DNA of 33,776 nucleotides from JBCAWW01 sp039024315 (lineage in GTDB: Bacteria; Bacteroidota; Bacteroidia; J057): NCBI GenBank assembly GCA_039024315.1, contig JBCCQN010000074.1:1-33776 (forward strand), in the 5' to 3' direction. Each line of letters begins with the position of its first letter. Position 1 is the first letter of the stretch. Below are positions 8,832 to 17,415 of the stretch, in pieces. The position numbers were made by a program, and so were the translations under genes. The notes beneath the pieces are model-generated. The model saw nothing but the letters and a program-made list of their open reading frames with translations, searched no databases and was not told the origin of the DNA.

Positions 8832-9416
8832 ATGTCTTCCGCTGCGCGAACGATTATTCAAAATCAATTTCCCTTCCTCAACTCAGCGGAAAGCGAACTA
8901 CTATTTGCAAATTGTGAGATCAAAAAACTCAAGAATCGAGAAGCCATCATCAAAGCAGGTCAAAAGCGGGCCGAGGTATTTTATATTTTGCGGGGTATGG
9001 TTCGAGGCTATTTTATCAATCAAAAGGGAGAGGAGAAAAACATCTTCCTACGACCTGAATTCACCTTTACAGGACCGCCGGATACGCTCTTTGCTGCTCA
9101 AATAACCAAGTACACTTTTGAAGCCATCCAAGAAACTGAGGTTTTGTTATTGAATTATCCCAATTTTCTCGAGTTGGCAGCCCAATATCCAGGGATTAAT
9201 CAAGTGCATATTCTCTCTTTGCAAGAAAATCTGCAGACCTTATTATTTAGAGTAGAAGGCTTGGTAGACCAAAGCCCTGCAGAACGCTACGAGACCCTAT
9301 TGGAGCGTAGTCCGCAGTTTTTTCAAACCGCTTTTCATAAGCACATCGCCAATTATTTGGGGATTACGCCGGTTTCACTTTCGAGGATTATCAAAAGAAG
9401 AGGCAAAGTAGAATAG
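8832..9416 (+). CDS. Crp/Fnr family transcriptional regulator
   Basis: 194-residue regulator. Residues about 15-125 form a cyclic-nucleotide-binding-like beta roll: EAIIKAGQKRAEVFYILRGMVRGYF, then GEEKNIFLRPEFTF. A dimerisation helix follows (QENLQTLLFRVEGL), then the C-terminal helix-turn-helix, with recognition part HIANYLGITPVSLSRIIKR at about 171-189. The pocket lacks the PxGE(x)10-20R pattern of true cAMP binders, and there are no N-terminal Fnr cysteines, so the effector is unknown. This is typical of the short Bacteroidota Crp-like paralogues. It ends soon after the HTH and is followed by a repeat-rich gene-free stretch (9417-9705). Target genes cannot be read from the context. Confidence 0.88.
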   Translation: MSSAARTIIQNQFPFLNSAESELLFANCEIKKLKNREAIIKAGQKRAEVFYILRGMVRGYFINQKGEEKNIFLRPEFTFTGPPDTLFAAQITKYTFEAIQETEVLLLNYPNFLELAAQYPGINQVHILSLQENLQTLLFRVEGLVDQSPAERYETLLERSPQFFQTAFHKHIANYLGITPVSLSRIIKRRGKVE

Positions 9417-9592
9417 GCGTTTAGCGGAGTGGACTTAGGTCAAACTCTCTTTTACACACTTCGCTACGAATTTCCTTACGGACGATTCTACTTGCACTCA
9501 AGGAGATTTCTCGTCGTCCCGCTTCTAGGGACTCTGGCAAAAGGAAAATTTGTTTATCTGTAGGTACGGACATGTATGCCGCGCCCAGAGAT

Positions 9593-9611
9593 AAGCGTTC
9601 CGCGCAGCGGT
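9593..9611 (+). repeat. Element A copy 1: 19-base hairpin repeat
   Basis: AAGCGTTCCGCGCAGCGGT: a conserved AAGCGTT flank, then stem CCGC, loop GCA, stem GCGG. Identical 19-mers are at 20875 and 28151, and variants with compensating stem changes lie at 23075, 23427 (minus) and 23509. The stretch 9417-9592 before it has no convincing gene; a 69-codon minus-strand frame there has no recognisable features. Confidence 0.8.
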
Positions 9612-9615
9612 CTCC

Positions 9616-9647
9616 TGAGTACCTAGACAATAGTATTCAGTATTAAG
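9616..9647 (+). repeat. Element B copy 1
   Basis: TGAGTACCTAG...GTATTCAGTATTAAG. The same string, with few changes, recurs at 20916-20964 (plus), 28236-28286 (minus) and 18787-18824 (minus). It directly follows element A here and at 20875. Confidence 0.7.
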
Positions 9648-9698
9648 TACAGAGTAGAAAGTATCCCGAAAGCTTTCGAGATACTTACTACTCTGTAC
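9647..9698. terminator. 52-base near-perfect palindrome between convergent genes
   Basis: Two 26-base arms meet at 9672/9673 with 24 of 26 positions paired: GTACAGAGTAG - AAGTATC - CGAAAG and the mirror images. The mismatches are A/A at 9658/9687 and C/A at 9666/9679. It lies 8 bases past the stop of the minus-strand hydroxylase gene and after the plus-strand Crp gene, so it may act as a bidirectional transcription end. Its right arm, CTACTCTGTACCTAAAAGCT, recurs at 21013-21034 (element C), so it is also part of the repeat family. Confidence 0.65.
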
Positions 9699-9705
9699 CT
9701 AAAAG

Positions 9706-10590
9706 CTACCTTTTGCGGCGAAAGCCATAGGTAATCTGCTGCCAGAAGGTCTCAGGGAAAGACTCTACACCAGGGAAACCTAGCTTTATATCCTTACCAT
9801 CGTGTGGGATAACGGCTGTGCCGAACAAATAGTCCCAAATACTCAAAGTAAGGCCAAAGTTGATCCCGCGAGGATGGGTTTCGGGTAGCTCATGGGCATG
9901 ATGCCAAATGTGCATCTGCGGATTATTGAAGATGTATTTGAGGGGTCCCAAAGGTACGCTAATATTGGAATGATTGAAGTGGCCCACGGCCAAGGTAAAA
10001 ATGTAAACCGTGAAAAAGTCATCAATGCCAAAGCCAATCATCGCCAAGGGTAAATACTCCAAACTGCGATAAACGATGGTTTCCATCCAATGGTAGCGCA
10101 GGTGAGCGGCAAAACCCATTTGTTCTACGGAGTGGTGGACCTTATGAAATTCCCACAAAAAAGGAACCGCATGGAGGAGACGATGAATATTCCATTGGAC
10201 AAAGTCGCGGATAATGAAAAGGCTGAATAACTGCGCCCAAACTGGCCAGCTAGCAATCTTCAAGGCTACCAAATTGTTGATTCCTACGCTTGCCAATAAT
10301 TGATTAAATAGCTCAACGACTACATTCGAGCCCGCGATATAGATAATCAAGTTGAAAAGGAAGAAATTGAAGAACATGTAGAAAAAATCCAGCCAAAAAT
10401 CTTTACGAAATTTTGGTTGCGCCTCGCGCCAAGGCTTGAGCCACTCTAAGGCCAGAAACAAGGCCGAGACTAGCATTAACCAGAAAAAATAGTTCTTCCA
10501 CCAAGGGGTACTCTGGAAGGTGATTTCATTCCAGAGGTAGTTGGCATAATCCGTATATCCTTTGACAAATAAATCCCAGTATTTCTCCAT
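9706..10590 (-). CDS. Sterol desaturase/fatty acid hydroxylase superfamily membrane protein
   Basis: 294-residue integral membrane di-iron enzyme. The histidine clusters are complete: HRLLH (136-140), HKVHH (149-153), HFNHSN (from 204) and HIWHHAHE (from 227). Hydrophobic segments lie about 34-50, 68-90, 112-130 and 175-200, with the His clusters facing the cytoplasm in known members. These enzymes use O2 and electrons to hydroxylate or desaturate lipids. The substrate cannot be told from the sequence. It is 68 bases downstream of the monohaem cytochrome gene on the same strand and may be the last gene of the redox operon, though cytochrome c would be an unusual, wrong-side donor. A second, different paralogue with fused CDGSH domains is at 30390. 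Confidence 0.9.
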   Translation of the reverse strand: MEKYWDLFVKGYTDYANYLWNEITFQSTPWWKNYFFWLMLVSALFLALEWLKPWREAQPKFRKDFWLDFFYMFFNFFLFNLIIYIAGSNVVVELFNQLLASVGINNLVALKIASWPVWAQLFSLFIIRDFVQWNIHRLLHAVPFLWEFHKVHHSVEQMGFAAHLRYHWMETIVYRSLEYLPLAMIGFGIDDFFTVYIFTLAVGHFNHSNISVPLGPLKYIFNNPQMHIWHHAHELPETHPRGINFGLTLSIWDYLFGTAVIPHDGKDIKLGFPGVESFPETFWQQITYGFRRKR

Positions 10591-10658
10591 TGCTGTATTT
10601 GAATTACAAGCTCAAAATTCAGCAAAATGTTCGAGCAGTTCAGTGATCAAGGTCACCT

Positions 10659-11138
10659 CTAGCGGATTTCATACCACTGCTCGACTACCAAGTTTTGTCG
10701 ACGCCCTTTATTTTCGGGAGCATAATGCTCCGCTAGATAATCAAGAATCAAAGGTTCATTTTCGCCGAGATCCCATAACTTTTGGGTTCTTTGCATCCAA
10801 CGAATCATTTCTTCCCATCCCTCACGGGTAGCGCGGTTTTGGGTAATCAATTTGCCTGAATGGCAGCCCGTACAATTGGCTTTGACGATTAGGTATTCAC
10901 CTTCTGCAATCAGGCCAGTGCCGAGGTCATGCCCATCCACTACTGCCCCTTCTTCTGTTTTCTGAGGTCCAGTGGGGGTTTTATCCTTCTCCTCCGTTTT
11001 TTCGGATTCTGGATCTGGTGTACGAAAGCTAGCTGGGTTTGCTAGTCCAACCAAAATCAGTCCAGCAAGCAACCCACCTACTGCCGTCAGTATTAAGGCA
11101 CTGATAACCAGTCTAAAGTAATTTTTATCTTCTGCCAT
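10659..11138 (-). CDS. Membrane-anchored monohaem cytochrome c
   Basis: 159 residues. An uncleaved N-terminal anchor (residues about 10-32, LVISALILTAVGGLLAGLILVGL) is followed by a charged Pro/Glu/Lys linker (about 38-62) and a single c-type haem site CTGCH. Downstream Met residues (EEMIRWMQRTQKLWDLG) can supply the sixth ligand. The IRWMQ...LW pattern and compact size resemble small cytochrome subunits that accept electrons from sulfite dehydrogenases, and it lies in one run with a sulfite-oxidase-like enzyme and a GMC dehydrogenase. It starts 3 bases after the small-subunit gene. Probably periplasmic, passing electrons from FAD/Fe-S or Mo centres to the respiratory chain. The usual cytochrome partner of GMC three-subunit dehydrogenases is trihaem, so a monohaem form is notable. 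Confidence 0.85.
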   Translation of the reverse strand: MAEDKNYFRLVISALILTAVGGLLAGLILVGLANPASFRTPDPESEKTEEKDKTPTGPQKTEEGAVVDGHDLGTGLIAEGEYLIVKANCTGCHSGKLITQNRATREGWEEMIRWMQRTQKLWDLGENEPLILDYLAEHYAPENKGRRQNLVVEQWYEIR

Positions 11139-11141
11139 ATT

Positions 11142-11711
11142 TTATTCTGCCCATACAATATTACCCACCTCGGCAATGTCAACACAACCGACAAATTGGC
11201 CGGGTACGGGTCGATAATTGAGGTGTTTTTCGGCTACTAATTCCGAAGTAAAATAACCCGTGATAGTTAGTTCTTTAATTTTTGGGAAAAATGCAATTGC
11301 TCTTGCTTCGCCTGCCAATTTATCTTCATGCTCTGCAATTTCGGTCAAGACGGCATCTTGTTCCTCGGGCTTCAAGTCCATGAATTTCTTTTCATAGAGA
11401 GAATTAGAGATAGCATCTACCTCTACCAATCCTGTCATAAAAGCCGCCACCTCGTCTTCCTTTAAATAGCCATTGAGCATGGCATCAATAAAGGCATCTA
11501 CGCCTGCCTCAATAGCGCCAGGAGTATCTGATTTAGGGATAATTCGCTCGGCGATATCGCCTACGAGCTTGGCTTGTTCTTCAGTCAACACGCTTGGCTT
11601 CCAATCGATAGTTCGCCCGGCCTTACAGCCTGACATTACCCCCAATACAGAGGAAGCAGAAACCATACCTAAGATTACAGCTGAATGTTTGAGTGCTTCT
11701 CTACGATCCAT
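11142..11711 (-). CDS. Gluconate 2-dehydrogenase subunit 3 family protein (Tat-exported small subunit)
   Basis: 189 residues. The N-terminus has a twin-arginine-type start (DRREALKHSAVILG) and a possible lipobox VMSGC with Cys29. The body carries the family pattern LTEEQAKLVGDIAERIIPKSDTPGAIEAGV (residues about 42-71) and the C-terminal FFPKIKELTITGYFTSE. In three-subunit FAD sugar and alcohol dehydrogenases this small subunit carries the Tat signal for the GMC catalytic subunit and is needed for its folding or export. It sits 2 bases after the GMC gene and 3 bases before the cytochrome gene, the classic arrangement. Tat use is supported by folded cofactors in its partner, which has no signal of its own. 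Confidence 0.9.
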   Translation of the reverse strand: MDRREALKHSAVILGMVSASSVLGVMSGCKAGRTIDWKPSVLTEEQAKLVGDIAERIIPKSDTPGAIEAGVDAFIDAMLNGYLKEDEVAAFMTGLVEVDAISNSLYEKKFMDLKPEEQDAVLTEIAEHEDKLAGEARAIAFFPKIKELTITGYFTSELVAEKHLNYRPVPGQFVGCVDIAEVGNIVWAE

Positions 11712-11713
11712 AA

Positions 11714-13420
11714 TTAGAGGTTTTGTTTGTTGAGTTCAGAAACGGCATATTCAGCGGCGCGGGCCGTCAGGGCCATATAAGTCAAGGAAGGATTGACACA
11801 AGAGGCAGAAGTCATACAAGCGCCATCGGTAACGAATACATTTTTGCAATTGTGTACTTGGTTCCAGCGGTTGAGGACAGAATTTTTGGGGCTAGTGCCC
11901 ATGCGAGCTGTTCCCATTTCGTGAATCCCTAAGCCAGGGGCACCGATGCTGTCATAGGTGGCGACTTGCTTAAGGCCAGCGGCTTCCAACATTTCGGCAG
12001 CTTGCTGCTTCATGTCTTCCCGCATCTTCATTTCGTTTTCTTTAAATTCCGCGTGAAAGGTTATTGTCGGGAGACCCCATTTGTTGACCTTGTCATAGTC
12101 TAGATACATATAGTTGTCATGGTCAGGTAAGGCTTCACCAAAAGCGGTAATCCCAAAGCGCCAAGGTCCAGGTTCAAACAACTCAGTCTTCATGTCTAGG
12201 CCAAACTTAGCCAACTCCTTGACCCCACGCGACCAACTGGTACGACTGCCACGGCCTTGATAGCCATAGCCACGGAGGAAGTCTTTTTGCTCGGTAGCTT
12301 TATTGACATTACGGAAGCGTGGAATATAGATCCCGTTGGCACGTCGGCCAACATAATATTTGTCTTCCATGCCCTCATAAATACCGGCCGCACCGACGCG
12401 AAAATGGTGATCCATCACATTATGGCCCAACTCTCCCGATTCGTTGCCCATACCGTTAGGAAAACGATCTGATTTAGAGTTCATCAATATGAAGGTAGAA
12501 GCGACGGCGGAGGCGCAGAGGAAGATCACCTTGGCATAAAATTCCATATGCTCATTGGTCTCCGTGTCAATCACTCTTACCCCACTCGCTTTGCCTGACT
12601 TTTTATCATAGATCACTTGATGCACGATCGAAAACGGCCGTAAAGTCATATTACCCGTAGCATAAGCCGCAGGCAGGGTGGCAGCGTTACTGCTAAAGTA
12701 AGCCCCATAAGGACAGCCTCTGATACAGCGGTTGCGGTATTGACATGAAGCTCGCCCATTATGTGGTTGAGTGAGGTTGGCCGTACGACCGATGGTCATA
12801 ATGCGATCGTTAAAGTTTTTTTCGATCCGCTCTTTGACGTGAGTTTCCAAACAACTCATCTCCATCGGCGGTAAAAATTTACCATCAGGCAGCTGAGGTA
12901 AACCTTCCGCTTGGCCACTGATCCCAGCAAAAGTTTCGACATAGTCATACCAGGGTGCAATATCTTTGTAACGAATGGGCCAATCAGTGGCGATACCCTC
13001 TTTGGCATTGGCTTCAAAATCGAGCTCACTCCAGCGGTAAGATTGCCTGCCCCACATCAGGGAGCGTCCTCCTACATGATAGCCTCTCATCCAATCGAAG
13101 CGCTTATCTTCGTTGTAAGGATGGTCGATATCATCGACAAACCAGTGGGCAGAGGCTCGATTAGTGGTATATCCAGTACGGCTTTGCTTGGGTTGTCTAG
13201 CAAGAGCTTCTTTGCTGAGTTTGCCTCGGCCTTCCATATCCCAGAGATCAAGATTTGCGGTCGGATAGTCGCCATGTTTCACATCTCGCCCTCTTTCCAA
13301 GACTAAGGTTTTCAACCCTCTCTCACTCAATTCTTTAGCGGCCCAGCCACCACTGATGCCCGAACCCACTACTATCGCATCATAGGTATTGGTTTCGGTC
13401 CCTTTTCCGGTTATCTGCAT
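11714..13420 (-). CDS. GMC family FAD oxidoreductase with predicted 3Fe-4S site (sugar/alcohol dehydrogenase)
   Basis: 568-residue catalytic subunit. FAD-binding GxGxxG is at residues 19-24 (VVGSGISGG), with ERGRDV after the second strand. GGRSLMWGRQSYRW at 117-130 is the second GMC signature region. The active-site pair is His500 (GIHEMGT) and Asn543 (CVNPSLT). Cys226, Cys232 and Cys236 (ASCQYRNRCIRGCP) have the C-x5-C-x3-C spacing that holds the 3Fe-4S cluster in FAD glucose/fructose dehydrogenases. It has no signal peptide, so export with the Tat-tagged small subunit downstream is expected. The likely route is substrate to FAD to 3Fe-4S to cytochrome c. Substrate unknown: sugar, sugar acid or polyol are the usual choices. 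Confidence 0.92.
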   Translation of the reverse strand: MQITGKGTETNTYDAIVVGSGISGGWAAKELSERGLKTLVLERGRDVKHGDYPTANLDLWDMEGRGKLSKEALARQPKQSRTGYTTNRASAHWFVDDIDHPYNEDKRFDWMRGYHVGGRSLMWGRQSYRWSELDFEANAKEGIATDWPIRYKDIAPWYDYVETFAGISGQAEGLPQLPDGKFLPPMEMSCLETHVKERIEKNFNDRIMTIGRTANLTQPHNGRASCQYRNRCIRGCPYGAYFSSNAATLPAAYATGNMTLRPFSIVHQVIYDKKSGKASGVRVIDTETNEHMEFYAKVIFLCASAVASTFILMNSKSDRFPNGMGNESGELGHNVMDHHFRVGAAGIYEGMEDKYYVGRRANGIYIPRFRNVNKATEQKDFLRGYGYQGRGSRTSWSRGVKELAKFGLDMKTELFEPGPWRFGITAFGEALPDHDNYMYLDYDKVNKWGLPTITFHAEFKENEMKMREDMKQQAAEMLEAAGLKQVATYDSIGAPGLGIHEMGTARMGTSPKNSVLNRWNQVHNCKNVFVTDGACMTSASCVNPSLTYMALTARAAEYAVSELNKQNL

Positions 13421-13525
13421 GTTAAATTATTAGTAGTCGTTTCTTTGATATAAGTTACAGGTATTGCTTTCGAACTCCAAACAGGGAGGGAGTCGAAAAT
13501 AGGACAATTAGCTTAAATAATTTGC

Positions 13526-14842
13526 TTATTTCACCTTAATCGCAATACGGTGGCAGGCATTGTTGAGATAGCCTTTGGGGTTCCATCCTGGAACGATCAT
13601 AGGTTGAGCTTTGCCATTGCTATCAGTAGCTCGGGCCCACACTTCATAATAGCCTTTTTGCGGGAATTTAAGCTCCGCCTTCCAAGGCTGCCAAGCTAAG
13701 CGATTTTTTGGCGCCTCAAGGCGGGTTGGTTGCCAAGTTTGCCCAAAGTCAATAGAGACCTCTACCAATTTGACACTCAAATCTCCGGCCCAGGCTTTGC
13801 CTCTGACTTCAAGCGTTCTGCCGAAGGCAATCATCCCCCCTGAACGAGGATAAGTAAGGAGGGACTTAACGGGCATGGACTCGATGATTTTCATGTCTTC
13901 ATCCGCAACAATTGCGCCAGGGGCTACTGGCAGTTTGGGGACCCGATAAGCTTTGCCGGTCATCTTGGGACCATCATGTACCTGGTTGCGAATATCGATA
14001 CGGCTCAGCCATTTGCCAGAAGTAGAAGCAGGCCAACCACCAAAAACCAATCTTAGCGGATACCCATTCATCAAAGGTAAATCTTCTCCATTGATGGCCC
14101 AAGCAATCAGCGATTCATCTTCAAGGGCTTTACGCATCGGCACCCCTCGCGAGATTACCACCTTTTTAGGATCACCGCTGAGGTGCGTATCCTTGCCATA
14201 ATAGCCTATATAGACTGCATCGGAATTTATCCCGCAATCGTTAAGTACATCTTTTAGCCTCACTCCAGTCCAGCGAGGGGAACCTACGGCACCAGTAGTC
14301 CACTGATTGCCCTTGGCAGGTGGATTATATTCAGCGCGGCCATTCCCGCCACATTCGATCGTGAGTTGAAGGGTATGCTGCTGAAACTTGGATTTAAGTT
14401 CAGCGATGGTATAGGTTTTACTTTGCTTAGCAGACTCTCCGCCTATGGTCAGCGTCCAGTTTGTGGCATCGGGATTCTGGGGTGGGATTCCATTGTTGCG
14501 GACAAATAGGACCTCAGCAGGTGTATAGAGATCATCTAGTAGGTGGGGCGGAGTTTCCACATTCCACGGCCGATCGTTGAGGATAGTAAGCTCTTCGTGT
14601 TTACCCTCAATCGGGAACGCTTCTTCGCGATCCAGTAAGCCTACTGGAATCATATCCGCAGGAAAATGTTCTGCAAAGACGATATTGGTCCCCAAAAGCG
14701 TCGCCATAGTGGCTAAGGCGCTCTTTTTTAAGAAGCCTCGCCGTGTATTAGGATTTGCTTCACGAGCCCAGAGGAGTTTATCCGCGGCTTGGGTATCTTG
14801 TTTATAGCGTTCCCATAATCCGCGTTTGCGAGCGTCTTGCAT
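13526..14842 (-). CDS. Sulfite-oxidase-like molybdopterin oxidoreductase (SoxC/SorA type), Tat-exported
   Basis: 438 residues with a Tat signal NTRRGFLKKSALATMATLLG (Arg34-Arg35). The Mo-binding domain has IECGGNGR with Mo ligand Cys164, and GYPLRLVFGGWPASTSGKWL in the pterin-binding region. The C-terminal Ig-like dimerisation domain begins near residue 315 (PVKSLLTYPRSGG). Members oxidise sulfite or act on related sulfur compounds in the periplasm and pass electrons to a cytochrome c; a monohaem cytochrome lies three genes downstream. The equivalent of the FVRNH segment reads FVRNNG, so substrate preference may differ from true sulfite oxidase. It begins 27 bases after the epimerase stop and ends 105 bases before the GMC start, so it may share their transcript. 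Confidence 0.88.
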   Translation of the reverse strand: MQDARKRGLWERYKQDTQAADKLLWAREANPNTRRGFLKKSALATMATLLGTNIVFAEHFPADMIPVGLLDREEAFPIEGKHEELTILNDRPWNVETPPHLLDDLYTPAEVLFVRNNGIPPQNPDATNWTLTIGGESAKQSKTYTIAELKSKFQQHTLQLTIECGGNGRAEYNPPAKGNQWTTGAVGSPRWTGVRLKDVLNDCGINSDAVYIGYYGKDTHLSGDPKKVVISRGVPMRKALEDESLIAWAINGEDLPLMNGYPLRLVFGGWPASTSGKWLSRIDIRNQVHDGPKMTGKAYRVPKLPVAPGAIVADEDMKIIESMPVKSLLTYPRSGGMIAFGRTLEVRGKAWAGDLSVKLVEVSIDFGQTWQPTRLEAPKNRLAWQPWKAELKFPQKGYYEVWARATDSNGKAQPMIVPGWNPKGYLNNACHRIAIKVK

Positions 14843-14869
14843 AGTAGTAGATTTGAGCTTGGGCTTTGC

Positions 14870-15865
14870 TTAAGCAGTGGGACTAAATTCACGATAAAAG
14901 GCAATTACATCCTCTAATATCGCATCCAAGTCATATTTCAATTCAAAACCAAGCGTTGTGCGCAGCTTCGTAATATCTGCAGTCCGACGATTCATATCTT
15001 CGAAGCCTTTGCCGTAAACCTCTTCATAAGACTTATGCACGATCTTGGAAGAAGAGCCGGACTTTTCGATCACTTTTTGAGCAAGCTCGTTCATAGTAAT
15101 CTCAATGGGATTGCCCACATTGAACTCTTGACCGACTCCTTTGCCCGTAAACATCAACTCAGTAATTGCTCTCACCGCGTCTTGTACGTGCATGAAAGAG
15201 CGCTTTTGCTCTCCCGTGCCAAAGACTAAAATATCCTCATTAGCTAAAGCACGTTTGACAAAGTTGGGGATCACCATACCATAGTTAAAGAGCTGGCGAG
15301 GACCTACGGTATTGAAAAAGCGGGAGAGTACGACTTCAGTGCCATATTCTTTGAAATAAGCAAAGGATAAAAACTCATCCATGGCCTTGGTATTGGCGTA
15401 TGCCCAGCGATGATTACGAGTGGACCCCTCGACCCGATAATCGGTTTCCTTGAGCTTGCCTTCATGGGTAGGATCAAGAAAATCTAGGCTCTTACCGTAG
15501 ATTTCGGAGGTGGAAGCGACGAGTACTCGTTTTTTATACTTGTTGACTAGCTCAAGAATAGCGTCTATGCCACGCACATTATCCAAGATCGTATGTACGG
15601 GTTTTTCCATGACCAATTTTACCCCAACCGGAGCGGCTAAATGGTACACATGATCTGCCCAAGCAATTAGTGGCTCTAAAGTTTCACGATCTGTAACCGT
15701 CCCCTCGACAAACTCGAAGTCTGGATTGGAAAGGTAAGGCTCAATATTTTCAATGCGGCCAGTAGAAAGATTATCAAGGGTCTTGATAGCATGTCCCTTG
15801 GCCAGTAGAAACTCGATCAGATTGGAGCCAATGAATCCGGCACCGCCGGTAACCAATATTTTCAT
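14870..15865 (-). CDS. NAD-dependent sugar epimerase/dehydratase (extended SDR)
   Basis: 331 residues. Rossmann GGAGFIG at 7-13, SDR active-site Ser in ASTSEIYG near 118-124, and YxxxK as Tyr156/Lys160 (YANTK). The region FFNTVGPRQ near 183-191 and NVGNP near 250 are typical of nucleotide-sugar enzymes such as UDP-glucuronate decarboxylase and UDP-glucose 4-epimerase. The combination GPRQLFNYGMVIPNFV fits UDP-xylose synthase-like or epimerase subgroups, and the exact sugar cannot be decided. Cytoplasmic. It is the first gene of a possible minus-strand run ending at 9706. Pairing a nucleotide-sugar enzyme with periplasmic redox enzymes is unusual and may only be shared transcription. Confidence 0.88.
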   Translation of the reverse strand: MKILVTGGAGFIGSNLIEFLLAKGHAIKTLDNLSTGRIENIEPYLSNPDFEFVEGTVTDRETLEPLIAWADHVYHLAAPVGVKLVMEKPVHTILDNVRGIDAILELVNKYKKRVLVASTSEIYGKSLDFLDPTHEGKLKETDYRVEGSTRNHRWAYANTKAMDEFLSFAYFKEYGTEVVLSRFFNTVGPRQLFNYGMVIPNFVKRALANEDILVFGTGEQKRSFMHVQDAVRAITELMFTGKGVGQEFNVGNPIEITMNELAQKVIEKSGSSSKIVHKSYEEVYGKGFEDMNRRTADITKLRTTLGFELKYDLDAILEDVIAFYREFSPTA

Positions 15866-16005
15866 AGTAATTTGGGTCAGGTTAAGATGAAAGCTGCAGC
15901 AAATTAAGCTTGGTCTCGCAGTCGATCAAATCCCTCCAACAAAAAATTCCAACATCTTTAGGGTAATACCTTACACAGGATTAGTAAGCCTTTAATATTC
16001 AGCCC

Positions 16006-17415
16006 TTATTCCTTTTCCCAAGGAAAACTAAATACAGGATTTTTTTCGTGCGAGATCTCCATGATCTCCTCGATTTGCGCCACAATATTAGGATGTTGAG
16101 CTGCGATATTGCTCTGCTCACTAGGATCATCTTGGAGGTTGTATAGTTCTATGGGAGCCTTGGGATTTTGGTTTACGCCTAAGCGAACGCCTTTCCACGG
16201 GTCCATAAGGACTGCTTGTTTACCGCCCTGCTCATGAAACTCCCAGTACAAAAATCCATGCTCAGGCTGTTGACGGCCTTTGAGTATTTGGAGGTAGGAT
16301 ATACCGTCAGTCAAAGCGGGCACTTTAGCGCCGGCGATATCGCAAGCGGTAGGCAAGAAATCCCAAAAGGCAGAGATATGATCCGTGCTACTAGCCGCTT
16401 GTACGGTCCCAGGCCACCAAGCGATCATCGGTACCCTAATCCCCCCTTCGTATAGATCTCGTTTGAGTCCTCGCAAACCACCACTGCTGTTAAAAAAGCT
16501 TGGATCAGCCCCCCCCTCCTGATGCGCACCATTATCACTGGTAAAAATCACCAAAGTATTTTCTGCGATACCTAGTCTCTTTAAGGTCTTTAAGACTTTG
16601 CCCACATCCTTGTCCAGCCTTGCCACCATAGCTGCAAAAGTAGCTCTCGGATTTTCGGTTCCTCTGTAGTGCCCACCTTCAAAGGGAGTTTCCTCATATT
16701 TGCCCAAAAAGGGTGCTAAGTCTTTTTCAGGTACTTCAATACTGGCATGAGGGATGGTATAAGGTAGATACAGAAAGAAAGGTTCGTCTTTATTCTCCTC
16801 CAAATATTTGAGGGTTTCGTCCATCATGAGGTCTTGCGAAAAAGTTTCTGTTTTTCCGTCCGCATTAGCCGGCAATTCTACACGTTCACGATTCTTCCAA
16901 AGGTGGTCGGGATAGTAGCTGTGGGCTTCGCGCTGACAATTATAGCCGTAAAAAAAGTCGAAGCCCTGTGCATTAGGTTCTCCTTCTGAGCCGGGAGCTC
17001 CTAATCCCCACTTCCCAATGGCAGCGGTTTTGTAGCCGACTCCTTTTAAGATTTCGGCTACTGTGAGCACACTATCTGCTAGAGGGTACTGCCCCTCAGG
17101 CTTGACTTCCTTGTTTCCTCTCACAAAGGTGTGCCCTGTGTGCTCGCCCGTCATCAGAGAGGATCTAGAAGGGGCACAAACCGTCGAACCGGCATAGTGA
17201 CGGCTAAACTTCATCCCTTCTGCCAGCATTTGATCAATGTTGGGCGTTTCAAATTTTTCTTGTCCATAGGCGCTCAAATCACCATAGCCAAGGTCATCAG
17301 CCATGATAAAGATAATATTGGGCTTGGCTTGGCGTGGTGAACTGTTTTGCTGCTCGGCGGACTGTTGGCATGAAAACAACAGAAATAAGATTGGCAGAAG
17401 GGCTAAAATGCGCAT
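16006..17415 (-). CDS. Lipoprotein arylsulfatase (type I, formylglycine-dependent)
   Basis: 469 residues. Lipobox LLFSC with Cys16 places it on the membrane. The metal site starts with ADDLGYGD (Asp40, Asp41). The catalytic signature CAPSRSSLMTG has Cys80, which is converted to formylglycine (C-x-P-S-R), then GKWGLG near 131-136. The substrate may be a sulfated polysaccharide or an aryl sulfate; the family resembles the S1 sulfatases common in marine Bacteroidota that attack algal glycans. The maturation enzyme is not in the window. It is 140 bases upstream of the epimerase on the same strand and divergent from the DUF3179 gene. Sulfate released here is not a substrate of the neighbouring sulfite-oxidase-like enzyme, so a direct pathway link is not supported. 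Confidence 0.93.
   Translation of the reverse strand: MRILALLPILFLLFSCQQSAEQQNSSPRQAKPNIIFIMADDLGYGDLSAYGQEKFETPNIDQMLAEGMKFSRHYAGSTVCAPSRSSLMTGEHTGHTFVRGNKEVKPEGQYPLADSVLTVAEILKGVGYKTAAIGKWGLGAPGSEGEPNAQGFDFFYGYNCQREAHSYYPDHLWKNRERVELPANADGKTETFSQDLMMDETLKYLEENKDEPFFLYLPYTIPHASIEVPEKDLAPFLGKYEETPFEGGHYRGTENPRATFAAMVARLDKDVGKVLKTLKRLGIAENTLVIFTSDNGAHQEGGADPSFFNSSGGLRGLKRDLYEGGIRVPMIAWWPGTVQAASSTDHISAFWDFLPTACDIAGAKVPALTDGISYLQILKGRQQPEHGFLYWEFHEQGGKQAVLMDPWKGVRLGVNQNPKAPIELYNLQDDPSEQSNIAAQHPNIVAQIEEIMEISHEKNPVFSFPWEKE

Noticed and set aside
8837..8853. Element-A-like GCGAACG/CGC string at the start of the Crp gene
   Set aside because: Coding sequence with a 3-bp stem and no conserved flank.
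9421..9630. 69-codon minus-strand frame in the gap after the Crp gene
   Set aside because: No recognisable family or signal, it runs through element A, and it is not in an operon position; treated as chance.
16006..17415. Functional link between the sulfatase and the sulfite-oxidase-like enzyme
   Set aside because: Sulfatases release sulfate, which is already the oxidised product; the enzymes do not form a pathway on this evidence.
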